Positions 1 through 5,868 of a stretch of DNA of 13,037 nucleotides are shown piece by piece. The stretch covers positions 51,532 to 64,568 of the forward strand of contig FR892188.1 in NCBI GenBank assembly GCA_000433115.1, given 5' to 3'. This DNA is from Ruminococcus sp. CAG:382. Lineage in GTDB: Bacteria; Bacillota; Clostridia; Oscillospirales; CAG-382. The position numbers and the translations under genes were made by a program. Every line of letters starts with the position of its first letter. The first letter of the stretch is position 1. The notes under the pieces were generated by a model that did no database searches, had not been told where the DNA came from, and was given only the letters and a program-made list of their open reading frames with translations.

Positions 1-2
1 TT

Positions 3-923
3 CCGAAAGAGGAAGAGATCATTGACAGCATTGTCGTTCTCGGCAAAGGCTCCGACGTGCGTGCAATGGAAGTGTTCTATTACAGCGAGAAGGCATGCCT
101 TACATTTGCCGAGCGCATCAATTCCTTTGCCGCCAAAGTCAAGGGCGTCAATGTTTACTCCATGGTTATCCCAAAGCAATGCGCTTACTATATCAAAGAC
201 AGCAAGAAATACGGTTCTCTGTGGGATCAGTCAATGAAGGCTGACACCACAATCAAGAACGCTTTGAACGGTGTAACGTATGTCGATGCATATCATGCGC
301 TTGAAAGGCATACATCGGAAGAGATTTATGCCCGTACCGATCACCACTGGACAGGGCTGGGCGCTTTCTATGCCGCTGAAGAATTCGCCAAAACAGCAGG
401 CGTACCCTTCGCTTCCCTGAATCAATATGAGCTTAAACGTCGTGAAGGCTATGTCGGAACGATGTATAATTTCACAAACCGCAATCCGAAGCTTCTGAAT
501 AACCCGGAGGATTTTATAACACTTGTACCGAACGTCAATCACATGGCGGATTATTACGACAAGGATTATAAGTTCGTCACCGAACACGATATATTCTGGT
601 ATATCAGCGATCAGATGAAGTCCGGCTGGTACAGCACTTTCCTCGGTAATGATGATTATATGGTGAGGATCAAATCTCCCGTCTGCAAAAACGGCAGAAA
701 GCTCATGATAATCAAGGACAGCTATGGCAATGCGCTTTCACCGCTGTTCCTCAGCTCATTCGAAGAAATATATATCGCCGATCTGCGTTACATGAACGTA
801 AACGCAATCGATTTCATAAATAATCACGGCGTGACCGATGTCCTTTTTGCAATCTGCAGCTATTCAGCTGTCAACGGCAACATCAGCTCGCGCATTAACA
901 CAATAACAACGCTCGGTAAATAA
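3..923 (+). CDS. DHHW-family (AlgX/AlgJ-like SGNH) surface protein, 5' truncated by window edge
   Basis: The reading frame is open from base 3 to the TAA at 921-923 and aligns with the second DHHW protein upstream of any good start. The gene therefore begins outside the window, and the internal GTG at 57 is not its start. Visible are 306 residues of the catalytic domain. The signature TDHHWTG is encoded at about 336-356 and a KDSYG block at about 714-728 (Ser codon 720-722). By analogy with AlgX/AlgJ, the Asp, the second His and this Ser would form an SGNH-type triad. DHHW proteins are thought to act outside the membrane in O-acylation of polysaccharides, usually next to an MBOAT transporter/acyltransferase. 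The N-terminal anchor expected from the paralogue lies off-window. Family assignment is confident; substrate is unknown. Confidence 0.85.
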   Translation, partial: PKEEEIIDSIVVLGKGSDVRAMEVFYYSEKACLTFAERINSFAAKVKGVNVYSMVIPKQCAYYIKDSKKYGSLWDQSMKADTTIKNALNGVTYVDAYHALERHTSEEIYARTDHHWTGLGAFYAAEEFAKTAGVPFASLNQYELKRREGYVGTMYNFTNRNPKLLNNPEDFITLVPNVNHMADYYDKDYKFVTEHDIFWYISDQMKSGWYSTFLGNDDYMVRIKSPVCKNGRKLMIIKDSYGNALSPLFLSSFEEIYIADLRYMNVNAIDFINNHGVTDVLFAICSYSAVNGNISSRINTITTLGK

Positions 924-925
924 AA

Positions 926-2437
926 ATGGATGACAAAAACAACGGTGGACATAAAGTTCCCCTGAATCCTCTTAATATTGCTCGCATTATTTCTGCTTTT
1001 GTAATCATATGTATCTTTGTGTTTATGTTCGTCTTCACACTGTTTTTCAGCCGAACCGAGCGCTCTATGTATGATGAAAAGCTTACCAAAATGCCCGAAT
1101 TTGATGCTGATTCATTTTTCCATGGCAAATATACCGATCAGCTTGACAAGTATCTCACCGATACGATTCATAACCGCGATGACTTCAAAAGTACTGCCGC
1201 CAAAATCAGATATCATTTCGGAATCGAGCAGGATGAATACACGTTCGGCTCCGATGCCCCGTTTTTCAGCGAGAGCTCTATGACATTTCCTGATGACTCA
1301 TCGGAAGAAGCTGAAGAGTCAGCCGAACCCGTCTCCGAGGAATCGTATGAAGAGTCTCATTGTTCGGAAGCAGATGAATCTTCATCGGGCGAACCGTCAG
1401 AGGAGCAGTCGCTTCCTGAAGAATCCTCAATGACTGAAGAATCGTCTGCACCGGAAGAGTCCTCAATGACTGAAGAGTCGTCTGTGCCGGAAGAGTCCTC
1501 CGGGCAAGAGGTCGATGAAAGCGTTTTCGGACTTATCACCGTAATCGGAAAAGGTAAGAATGTACGTGCGCTTGAGGTATTTCCCGGACTCGAATATCTT
1601 GAAAACGCTTGTGTTTCGTATGCGCGGCGCATTGATGCGTTCACCGAAAAGTCTGGCGTCAATGTCTATTCGATGGTGATACCAAAATCCTGCGCGTTTT
1701 ATCTTGGCGGCAGCAAAAAATACGGTCATCTTCAGAAAAACAGCCTCGAAGTCGATAATCGTATTAAAGAGCTTCTTACAAAAGCAACCTATGTCGACGC
1801 ATACCATGCCTTGGAAGCGCACAAGGATGAGGAGATATATGCCCGTACCGATTTTCATTGGACGGGACTCGGGGCATATTACGCCGGCGCTGTGTTTGCA
1901 AAAGCTGCCGGGATCAACTACCCGTCGAAAGATGCTTATACCTTGAGTCGTCGCAGCGGGTATTACGGCAATATGTATAACTCCACAAACCATTTCGCCC
2001 CGCTGAAGGATAATCCCGAGGACCTTATCACGATGGTTCCGAAGGCACCGTATAAGGCGTATTATTACGATACAAAATATCGGTACAGGGAATCATACAC
2101 CAACAATGTGAAAAACAGTGTTTTCGTCCCTGTTTCGAGCAGATACGTAACCGGCTGGTATGAAACTCATATCGGCGGCGATATGAATATTGTCCGCATC
2201 GAAACAGAAGTCAGAACCGGCAGAAAGCTGTTTATCATCAAAGACAGTTATGGCGACGCACTTGCCCCCCTGTTCATGAGCTCATACGATGAGATCTATA
2301 TTGCCGATTTACGTTATATGGAGATCAATGCACTTGATTTTATCAGAGAACACGGTATAACCGACGTGCTGTTCGGACTGAGCAGCAACACTGCCTGCAC
2401 AAGTCTCAACAAAAATATTGAAAGGATTATGAAATGA
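926..2437 (+). CDS. DHHW-family (AlgX/AlgJ-like) membrane-anchored protein with Ser/Glu-rich stalk
   Basis: A 503-residue protein, paralogous to the preceding gene and starting 2 bases after its stop. There is no convincing Shine-Dalgarno, so coupled translation is likely. Order of parts: short basic N-terminus; one hydrophobic segment at about 17-42, best read as a signal anchor placing the rest outside; a spacer; an acidic Ser/Glu/Pro-rich low-complexity stalk at about 115-196; and the DHHW domain from about 200 to the end. The motif reads T308-D-F-H-W312 rather than DHHW. The Asp (D309) and the second His (H311) that match the AlgX-type TD-x-HW signature are kept, as is the Ser of KDSYG (S441), so it may still be catalytic. 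The TGA overlaps the ATG of the FkbH-like gene by 4 bases. Probable role: acyl transfer to, or binding of, a cell-surface glycan. The substrate cannot be read from the sequence. Confidence 0.85.
   Translation: MDDKNNGGHKVPLNPLNIARIISAFVIICIFVFMFVFTLFFSRTERSMYDEKLTKMPEFDADSFFHGKYTDQLDKYLTDTIHNRDDFKSTAAKIRYHFGIEQDEYTFGSDAPFFSESSMTFPDDSSEEAEESAEPVSEESYEESHCSEADESSSGEPSEEQSLPEESSMTEESSAPEESSMTEESSVPEESSGQEVDESVFGLITVIGKGKNVRALEVFPGLEYLENACVSYARRIDAFTEKSGVNVYSMVIPKSCAFYLGGSKKYGHLQKNSLEVDNRIKELLTKATYVDAYHALEAHKDEEIYARTDFHWTGLGAYYAGAVFAKAAGINYPSKDAYTLSRRSGYYGNMYNSTNHFAPLKDNPEDLITMVPKAPYKAYYYDTKYRYRESYTNNVKNSVFVPVSSRYVTGWYETHIGGDMNIVRIETEVRTGRKLFIIKDSYGDALAPLFMSSYDEIYIADLRYMEINALDFIREHGITDVLFGLSSNTACTSLNKNIERIMK
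1415..1504 (+). repeat. In-frame tandem repeat in Ser/Glu stalk (36-base period)
   Basis: Two full copies and a partial third of a 12-residue unit, PEESSMTEESSA/V, start at 1415, 1451 and 1487. Each unit is itself two similar six-residue halves (PEESSM / TEESSA). The copies differ mostly by synonymous changes. The surrounding codons, about 1268-1513, are also Ser/Glu rich. This looks like a flexible acidic extracellular linker that can change length by slippage or recombination. Confidence 0.8.
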
Positions 2438-4227
2438 AGCAGCTTTGCTATCCGTTTGATCCTGCTTATATTATGCAAAACCGTCGCGCACTCCGCGCTG
2501 AGCTTATTGCCGACGGCACACCACGCATCAAAAAAAAGATCGCCGTTCTCGGAGGTTCCACAACGAACGATATATGTCGTCTGCTTGAGCTTTTCCTGCT
2601 TGACGCCGGAATTGAACCGTCATTCTGGCAATCGGAATACAACAGGTTTTTCGAGGATGCCGTTTTCGATAACGCTGAGCTTGACGAATTTCATCCGGAT
2701 ATAATTTATATTCACACGACAAACCGCAACCTTTCCGAAGGTCTGCCGGATATGACTTTTTCAAAGGAAGCTGTCGATGCGCTTCTTGAAAGGCAGTTTG
2801 CACACTTTGAAACGGTATGGTCGAAGCTGAACGAGCGTTTCGGATGCACGATTATCCAAAACAATTTCGAACCTCCGTTTTACCGCTTGCTCGGCAACCG
2901 TGATTGCTATGATCACAGAGGTGCGGTACGCTATATAAATCGCCTTAATGAACGTTTTGCGGAATACGCAGATACGCACATCGGTTTTTATATCAACGAT
3001 ATATGTTATCTTGCATCGTCCTTCGGACTTGACAGGTGGACCGATCTGACATATTGGTATATGTTCAAGTATGCAATGTGCAGTGAAGCGATGCCGTATT
3101 TTGCATATAATCTTGCGGCAATAATAAAATCCGTTTACGGAAAAAACAAAAAAGTCCTTGCACTTGATATGGATAATACGCTTTGGGGCGGCATTGTCGG
3201 CGATGACGGTGTCGAAAACCTTGAGCTTGGTGAAGAAACACCGACAGCACAGGGCTATGATGAATTTCAAAAGTATATAAAGCAGCAAAAACAGCTTGGA
3301 GTATTGCTCACAATCAATTCAAAAAACGATTATGAAAACGCGGTAGCCGGACTGAAACACCCCGACAGCCGCTTCTCCCCTGACGACTTTACCGTGATAA
3401 AGGCAAACTGGAATCCGAAGGATATCAATCTGAAGGATACCGCCGCCGCGCTTGAGCTCGGCACGGATTCGTTTGTGTTTGTCGACGATAATCCTGCGGA
3501 ACGTGACATTGTCGCGGCAAACGTACCGGGTGTGGCAGTTCCCGAAATAGGCGAAATTCAGGATTATATCCGCACACTGGACAAGAGCGCTTTTTTTGAA
3601 GTGACGTCATTTACCGATGAAGACATGAACCGCGGCGAAATGTACGCGCAAAATGCAAAGCGTGCCGAAATGAAGAGCGAGTATGCCGACTACGGCGAAT
3701 ATCTCACAAATCTTCAGATGAAGGGCGAAATACAGAGCTTCATACCTATGTATATCAGCCGCATCGCGCAGCTCACTAACAAATCAAACCAATTCAATGT
3801 GACAACCAGACGATATACTGTCGAGGATATCGAAAAATGTGCCGTTTCGCCCGATTATATAACTCTTTACGGTCGTCTGTCCGATCGATTCGGAGATAAC
3901 GGTGTTGTGTCGGTGGTTATCGGCAAAAAAGACGGCAACGCACTGCATATTGACGTCTGGCTTATGAGTTGCCGTGTACTCAAGCGCGATATGGAATACG
4001 CTATGCTTGATGCGCTGGTCGCAAAATGCCGTAAACAAGGCATTGATATGATATACGGTTACTATTATCCGACAAAGAAAAACGGCATGGTGAAGGAGCT
4101 TTTTGCCGATTTCGGTTTTGAAAAACAATCGGACACAGACGGTAATACAGTTTGGATGCTGAAAACAGCCGGTTATACGAACAAAAACAGATATATTGAT
4201 GTACCACAGGAGGAAACAGATGCTTAA
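2434..4227 (+). CDS. FkbH-like HAD-IIIC family protein (putative acyl/glyceryl carrier-loading enzyme)
   Basis: A 597-residue protein with ATG at 2434 overlapping the previous stop by 4 bases and AAAGGA at 2421-2426. The N-terminal half has an SGNH-like first block (VLGGSTTND, residues 38-46). The HAD-IIIC domain follows: motif I LDMDNTLWGG with D245, D247 and T249; motif II LTINSKN around S296; lysine in VIKANWNPK; motif IV FVDDNPAER around D351-D352. The C-terminal part carries the family block LTNKSNQFNVTTRR (447-460), then WLMSCRVL with C513 and a GNAT-like fold to about 580. In FK520- and oxazolomycin-type pathways, FkbH proteins take a glyceryl unit from 1,3-bisphosphoglycerate, dephosphorylate it and load it on an ACP. 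An ACP gene directly follows here, which fits. Other FkbH-like proteins handle other acyl groups, so the cargo is inferred. Confidence 0.85.
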   Translation: MKQLCYPFDPAYIMQNRRALRAELIADGTPRIKKKIAVLGGSTTNDICRLLELFLLDAGIEPSFWQSEYNRFFEDAVFDNAELDEFHPDIIYIHTTNRNLSEGLPDMTFSKEAVDALLERQFAHFETVWSKLNERFGCTIIQNNFEPPFYRLLGNRDCYDHRGAVRYINRLNERFAEYADTHIGFYINDICYLASSFGLDRWTDLTYWYMFKYAMCSEAMPYFAYNLAAIIKSVYGKNKKVLALDMDNTLWGGIVGDDGVENLELGEETPTAQGYDEFQKYIKQQKQLGVLLTINSKNDYENAVAGLKHPDSRFSPDDFTVIKANWNPKDINLKDTAAALELGTDSFVFVDDNPAERDIVAANVPGVAVPEIGEIQDYIRTLDKSAFFEVTSFTDEDMNRGEMYAQNAKRAEMKSEYADYGEYLTNLQMKGEIQSFIPMYISRIAQLTNKSNQFNVTTRRYTVEDIEKCAVSPDYITLYGRLSDRFGDNGVVSVVIGKKDGNALHIDVWLMSCRVLKRDMEYAMLDALVAKCRKQGIDMIYGYYYPTKKNGMVKELFADFGFEKQSDTDGNTVWMLKTAGYTNKNRYIDVPQEETDA

Positions 4228-4468
4228 CGAACAGGATGTAATGCCCAGACTTACAAGGGTGTTCAGAAACGTATTCGGCGATAAACGCCTTATTATCTCA
4301 CGCAGGACCACAGCGGACGATGTCGATGATTGGGACAGCCTTGAGCATATCAATCTCATCGCCGCGGTTGAAAACGAGTTTGCGATGAAATTCAAGATGA
4401 AAGAGGTTTCGTCTATGAAAAATGTGGGCGAAATGATAGATATCATCTGCGAAAGAGCAAGAAGATAG
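4220..4468 (+). CDS. Acyl carrier protein
   Basis: An 82-residue carrier protein. The ATG at 4220 is chosen because a perfect AGGAGG lies at 4208-4213, six bases upstream; an upstream in-frame ATG at 4196 would add eight residues but has no such site. The gene overlaps the FkbH-like stop by 8 bases. The motif DWDSLEHINLI puts the phosphopantetheine-accepting serine at residue 40, with the hydrophobic helix that follows as in ACP, D-alanyl carrier and FkbJ-type proteins. Size and acidic composition fit a stand-alone carrier. It most likely receives the group loaded by the FkbH-like enzyme and presents it to a membrane acyltransferase. It is probably not the fatty-acid ACP, given its neighbours and the DSLEHI rather than DSLDxVE-type sequence. 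Confidence 0.88.
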   Translation: MLNEQDVMPRLTRVFRNVFGDKRLIISRRTTADDVDDWDSLEHINLIAAVENEFAMKFKMKEVSSMKNVGEMIDIICERARR

Positions 4469-4492
4469 TTTATTTCGACGTTAAAAAACCAC

Positions 4493-4521
4493 TTGACAAA
4501 ACTCGCACGCGGTATTATAAT
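4493..4521 (+). promoter_or_regulatory. Consensus sigma-A promoter of the aromatic amino acid operon
   Basis: TTGACA at 4493-4498, a 17-base spacer, and TATAAT at 4516-4521 form a perfect housekeeping promoter. Transcription would begin near 4528, giving a leader of roughly 235 bases before pheA. A run of A residues just upstream of the -35 could act as an UP-like element. Confidence 0.9.
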
Positions 4522-4547
4522 TATCTAAAAGATTAGGAAAGGACAGG

Positions 4548-4631
4548 ATGATACTCATGATGCGTATAGTTATTTCTCGATTTTATTATTACCATCAAGG
4601 CGGTCTTTCTGTCATGAATCCGGTCGGCTGA
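4548..4631 (+). CDS. Phe/Tyr-rich leader peptide of attenuator
   Basis: A 27-codon ORF begins about 20 bases after the predicted transcription start. Purine-rich AGGAAAGGACAGG (4535-4547) lies immediately before the ATG at 4548; in-frame ATGs at 4557 and 4560 are alternative starts. The distinctive part is RFYYYHQGG: TTT TAT TAT TAC occupies 4581-4592. It ends with TGA at 4629-4631. The peptide precedes a terminator and an operon that makes Phe and Tyr precursors, which is the arrangement of ribosome-mediated attenuation (compare pheL and trpL of enterics). The Tyr codons overlap one arm of a predicted hairpin. The function would be sensing charged tRNA-Phe/tRNA-Tyr; the peptide itself probably has no other job. 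I do not recognise it as a described leader. Confidence 0.75.
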   Translation: MILMMRIVISRFYYYHQGGLSVMNPVG

Positions 4632-4646
4632 GTCTCTGATGGTAAT
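4588..4646 (+). promoter_or_regulatory. Attenuator hairpin overlapping the Tyr codons
   Basis: ATTACCATCA (4588-4597) is perfectly complementary to TGATGGTAAT (4637-4646). Two more pairs (4586 with 4648, and 4587 with 4647 as a G-U) could extend it. The 5' arm lies in the TAT-TAC-CAT codons and the 3' arm just past the leader stop codon. A ribosome stalled at the Phe/Tyr codons would block this stem. The loop (4598-4636) contains the proposed antiterminator strand. Confidence 0.7.
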
Positions 4647-4691
4647 GAATTCGGGGACGAATTCGATTGAATGTAATAACAAAAGCCCGCT
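4599..4691 (+). promoter_or_regulatory. Candidate antiterminator pairing
   Basis: GGCGGTCTTT (4599-4608) can pair with AAAGCCCGCT (4682-4691) over 10 positions with one mismatch and one G-U. It closely mimics GGCGGGTTTT (4719-4728), the 3' arm of the terminator, and so would compete for the same 5' arm. It crosses the 4588-4646 hairpin, so the two would normally exclude each other. Deduced by hand, without energy calculation. Confidence 0.55.
4647..4664 (+). promoter_or_regulatory. GNRA-capped hairpin in the leader
   Basis: GAATTCG (4647-4653), loop GGGA, then CGAATTC (4658-4664): a perfect 7-bp stem with a GNRA tetraloop. It directly abuts the attenuator hairpin and could stack on it. It would nest inside the antiterminator pairing. 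Possible pause or spacer element. Confidence 0.6.
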
Positions 4692-4735
4692 AAGGAAATC
4701 CCTGTAAGGATATTTCATGGCGGGTTTTCATTTTT
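4682..4735 (+). terminator. Intrinsic terminator (attenuator) in front of pheA
   Basis: AAAGCCCGC (4682-4690) pairs with GCGGGTTTT (4720-4728) over nine positions with one G-U. The interior adds ATCC/GGAT (4698-4701 with 4708-4711) and GAA/TTC (4695-4697 with 4714-4716). The stem is followed by CA and TTTTT (4731-4735). It lies only about 27 bases upstream of the pheA start and downstream of its promoter, so it must be conditional. It could also stop read-through from the ACP gene. Confidence 0.88.
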
Positions 4736-4762
4736 GTTCAGGTATGCACGGGAGAGATTGAA

Positions 4763-5866
4763 ATGGATAGTTTAAATCAGGCAAGAATGACGATTGACAG
4801 CGTTGACCGCGAAATGGCAAAGCTTTTCGCAGAGCGTATGCAGGCAGCGGCAGTGATTGCTGCATATAAGGAGGAACACGGTCTTCCTGTCGAGGACATA
4901 GCGCGAGAGGATGAGCTTATCGCTCGCAACTCCGGACTCGTTCCTCCGGCGTACAGACCCTATTACACAAATTTTCTGAAGCAATTGATCAACGAATCGA
5001 AAAAATATCAAAATCTGCTGCTTTCGGGCATGACAATTGCTTTTTCGGGAGTCGAAGGCGCGTTTGCACATGTCGCCGCAATACGTATTTTCGGTGACGA
5101 TGCGAAAAAAATTCCTTGCCCGGATTTCGCGTCCGCATACCGCAGGGCAGAAAGCGGTGAATGTACATGTGCAGTGCTACCGATCGAAAACAGTTATGCA
5201 GGCGATGTAGGACAGGTTATGGATCTCGCTTATCACGGAAAACTTTCGGTAACAGGTATATATGATCTCCCGCTTTCTCAATGCCTGCTTGCAAAGCCCG
5301 GAGTCGGCATTGAAGAAATACGCGAGGTTGTCAGCCATCCACAGGCGCTTTCACAGTGCCTCCCGTACCTTAAAAAGCACGGTTGGATACAAACTACTGC
5401 TGTCAATACGGCGGTTGCCGCCAAAAATGTCGCAGACGGTGACAGGCGCGAAGTCGCAGTGATAGCGGCAAAGGAAAATGCAACACTTTACGGGCTCAAT
5501 GTACTCGAAAATGACATTAATGAGCAGAAAACAAATACGACGCGTTTTGCGGTGTTTACCACGGCGCCGAGTGAAATAAAGCCGTCTGACCTACATTTCG
5601 TTTTGCTTTTCAGCTGTAAGAATCAACCCGGTTCACTCGGCGATGCGATATCGGTTATAAGCCGTCATGATTTCAACCTGAAATGCCTTAAAAGCCATCC
5701 GACCGGACTGGAAAACTGGGAATATTACTTTTATGCCGAGGGCGAAGGAAATCTCGGCACAGACGCCGGTAAGAAAATGCTCGAAGAGCTTGGACGGATA
5801 TGCAGCAGTGTTCGCGTCCTCGGCAGCTTCGGTGAAGAGCGTGTGCTGTTCGGAAAGGAGCAATAA
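4763..5866 (+). CDS. pheA: Bifunctional chorismate mutase / prephenate dehydratase with ACT domain
   Basis: A 367-residue protein; ATG at 4763 with GGGAGAG at 4750-4756. It converts chorismate to prephenate and then phenylpyruvate, in the cytosol. Residues 1-85 are an AroQ-type chorismate mutase (R8, R25, K36 and R48 match the usual basic positions; ending LPVEDIARED). Residues about 90-268 are prephenate dehydratase: EGAFAHVAA (98-106), PIENS (140-144), SHPQAL (191-196) and the catalytic TRF at 260-262. From about 278 an ACT domain follows, with QPGSLG (288-293) and WEYYFYAEGEGN (319-330), implying Phe feedback control. The usual ESRP of the Phe pocket reads KSHP (310-313). It is the first gene of the operon, right behind the attenuator. 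Confidence 0.96.
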   Translation: MDSLNQARMTIDSVDREMAKLFAERMQAAAVIAAYKEEHGLPVEDIAREDELIARNSGLVPPAYRPYYTNFLKQLINESKKYQNLLLSGMTIAFSGVEGAFAHVAAIRIFGDDAKKIPCPDFASAYRRAESGECTCAVLPIENSYAGDVGQVMDLAYHGKLSVTGIYDLPLSQCLLAKPGVGIEEIREVVSHPQALSQCLPYLKKHGWIQTTAVNTAVAAKNVADGDRREVAVIAAKENATLYGLNVLENDINEQKTNTTRFAVFTTAPSEIKPSDLHFVLLFSCKNQPGSLGDAISVISRHDFNLKCLKSHPTGLENWEYYFYAEGEGNLGTDAGKKMLEELGRICSSVRVLGSFGEERVLFGKEQ

Positions 5867-5868
5867 TT

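Noticed and set aside
57..923. GTG at 57 as start of the first DHHW gene
   Set aside because: The frame is open back to base 3, and the upstream residues (IIDSIVVLGKGSDVRAMEV) match the second DHHW protein in the middle of its sequence. The gene is cut by the window, not started here.
4528..4762. T-box riboswitch upstream of pheA
   Set aside because: T-boxes are common before aromatic genes in Bacillota, and AAGGCGGT (4597-4604) faintly resembles part of the T-box sequence. However, the leader is too short for Stem I, the GGTGG-x-ACCGCG core is absent, and the element is far upstream of the terminator instead of adjacent to it.
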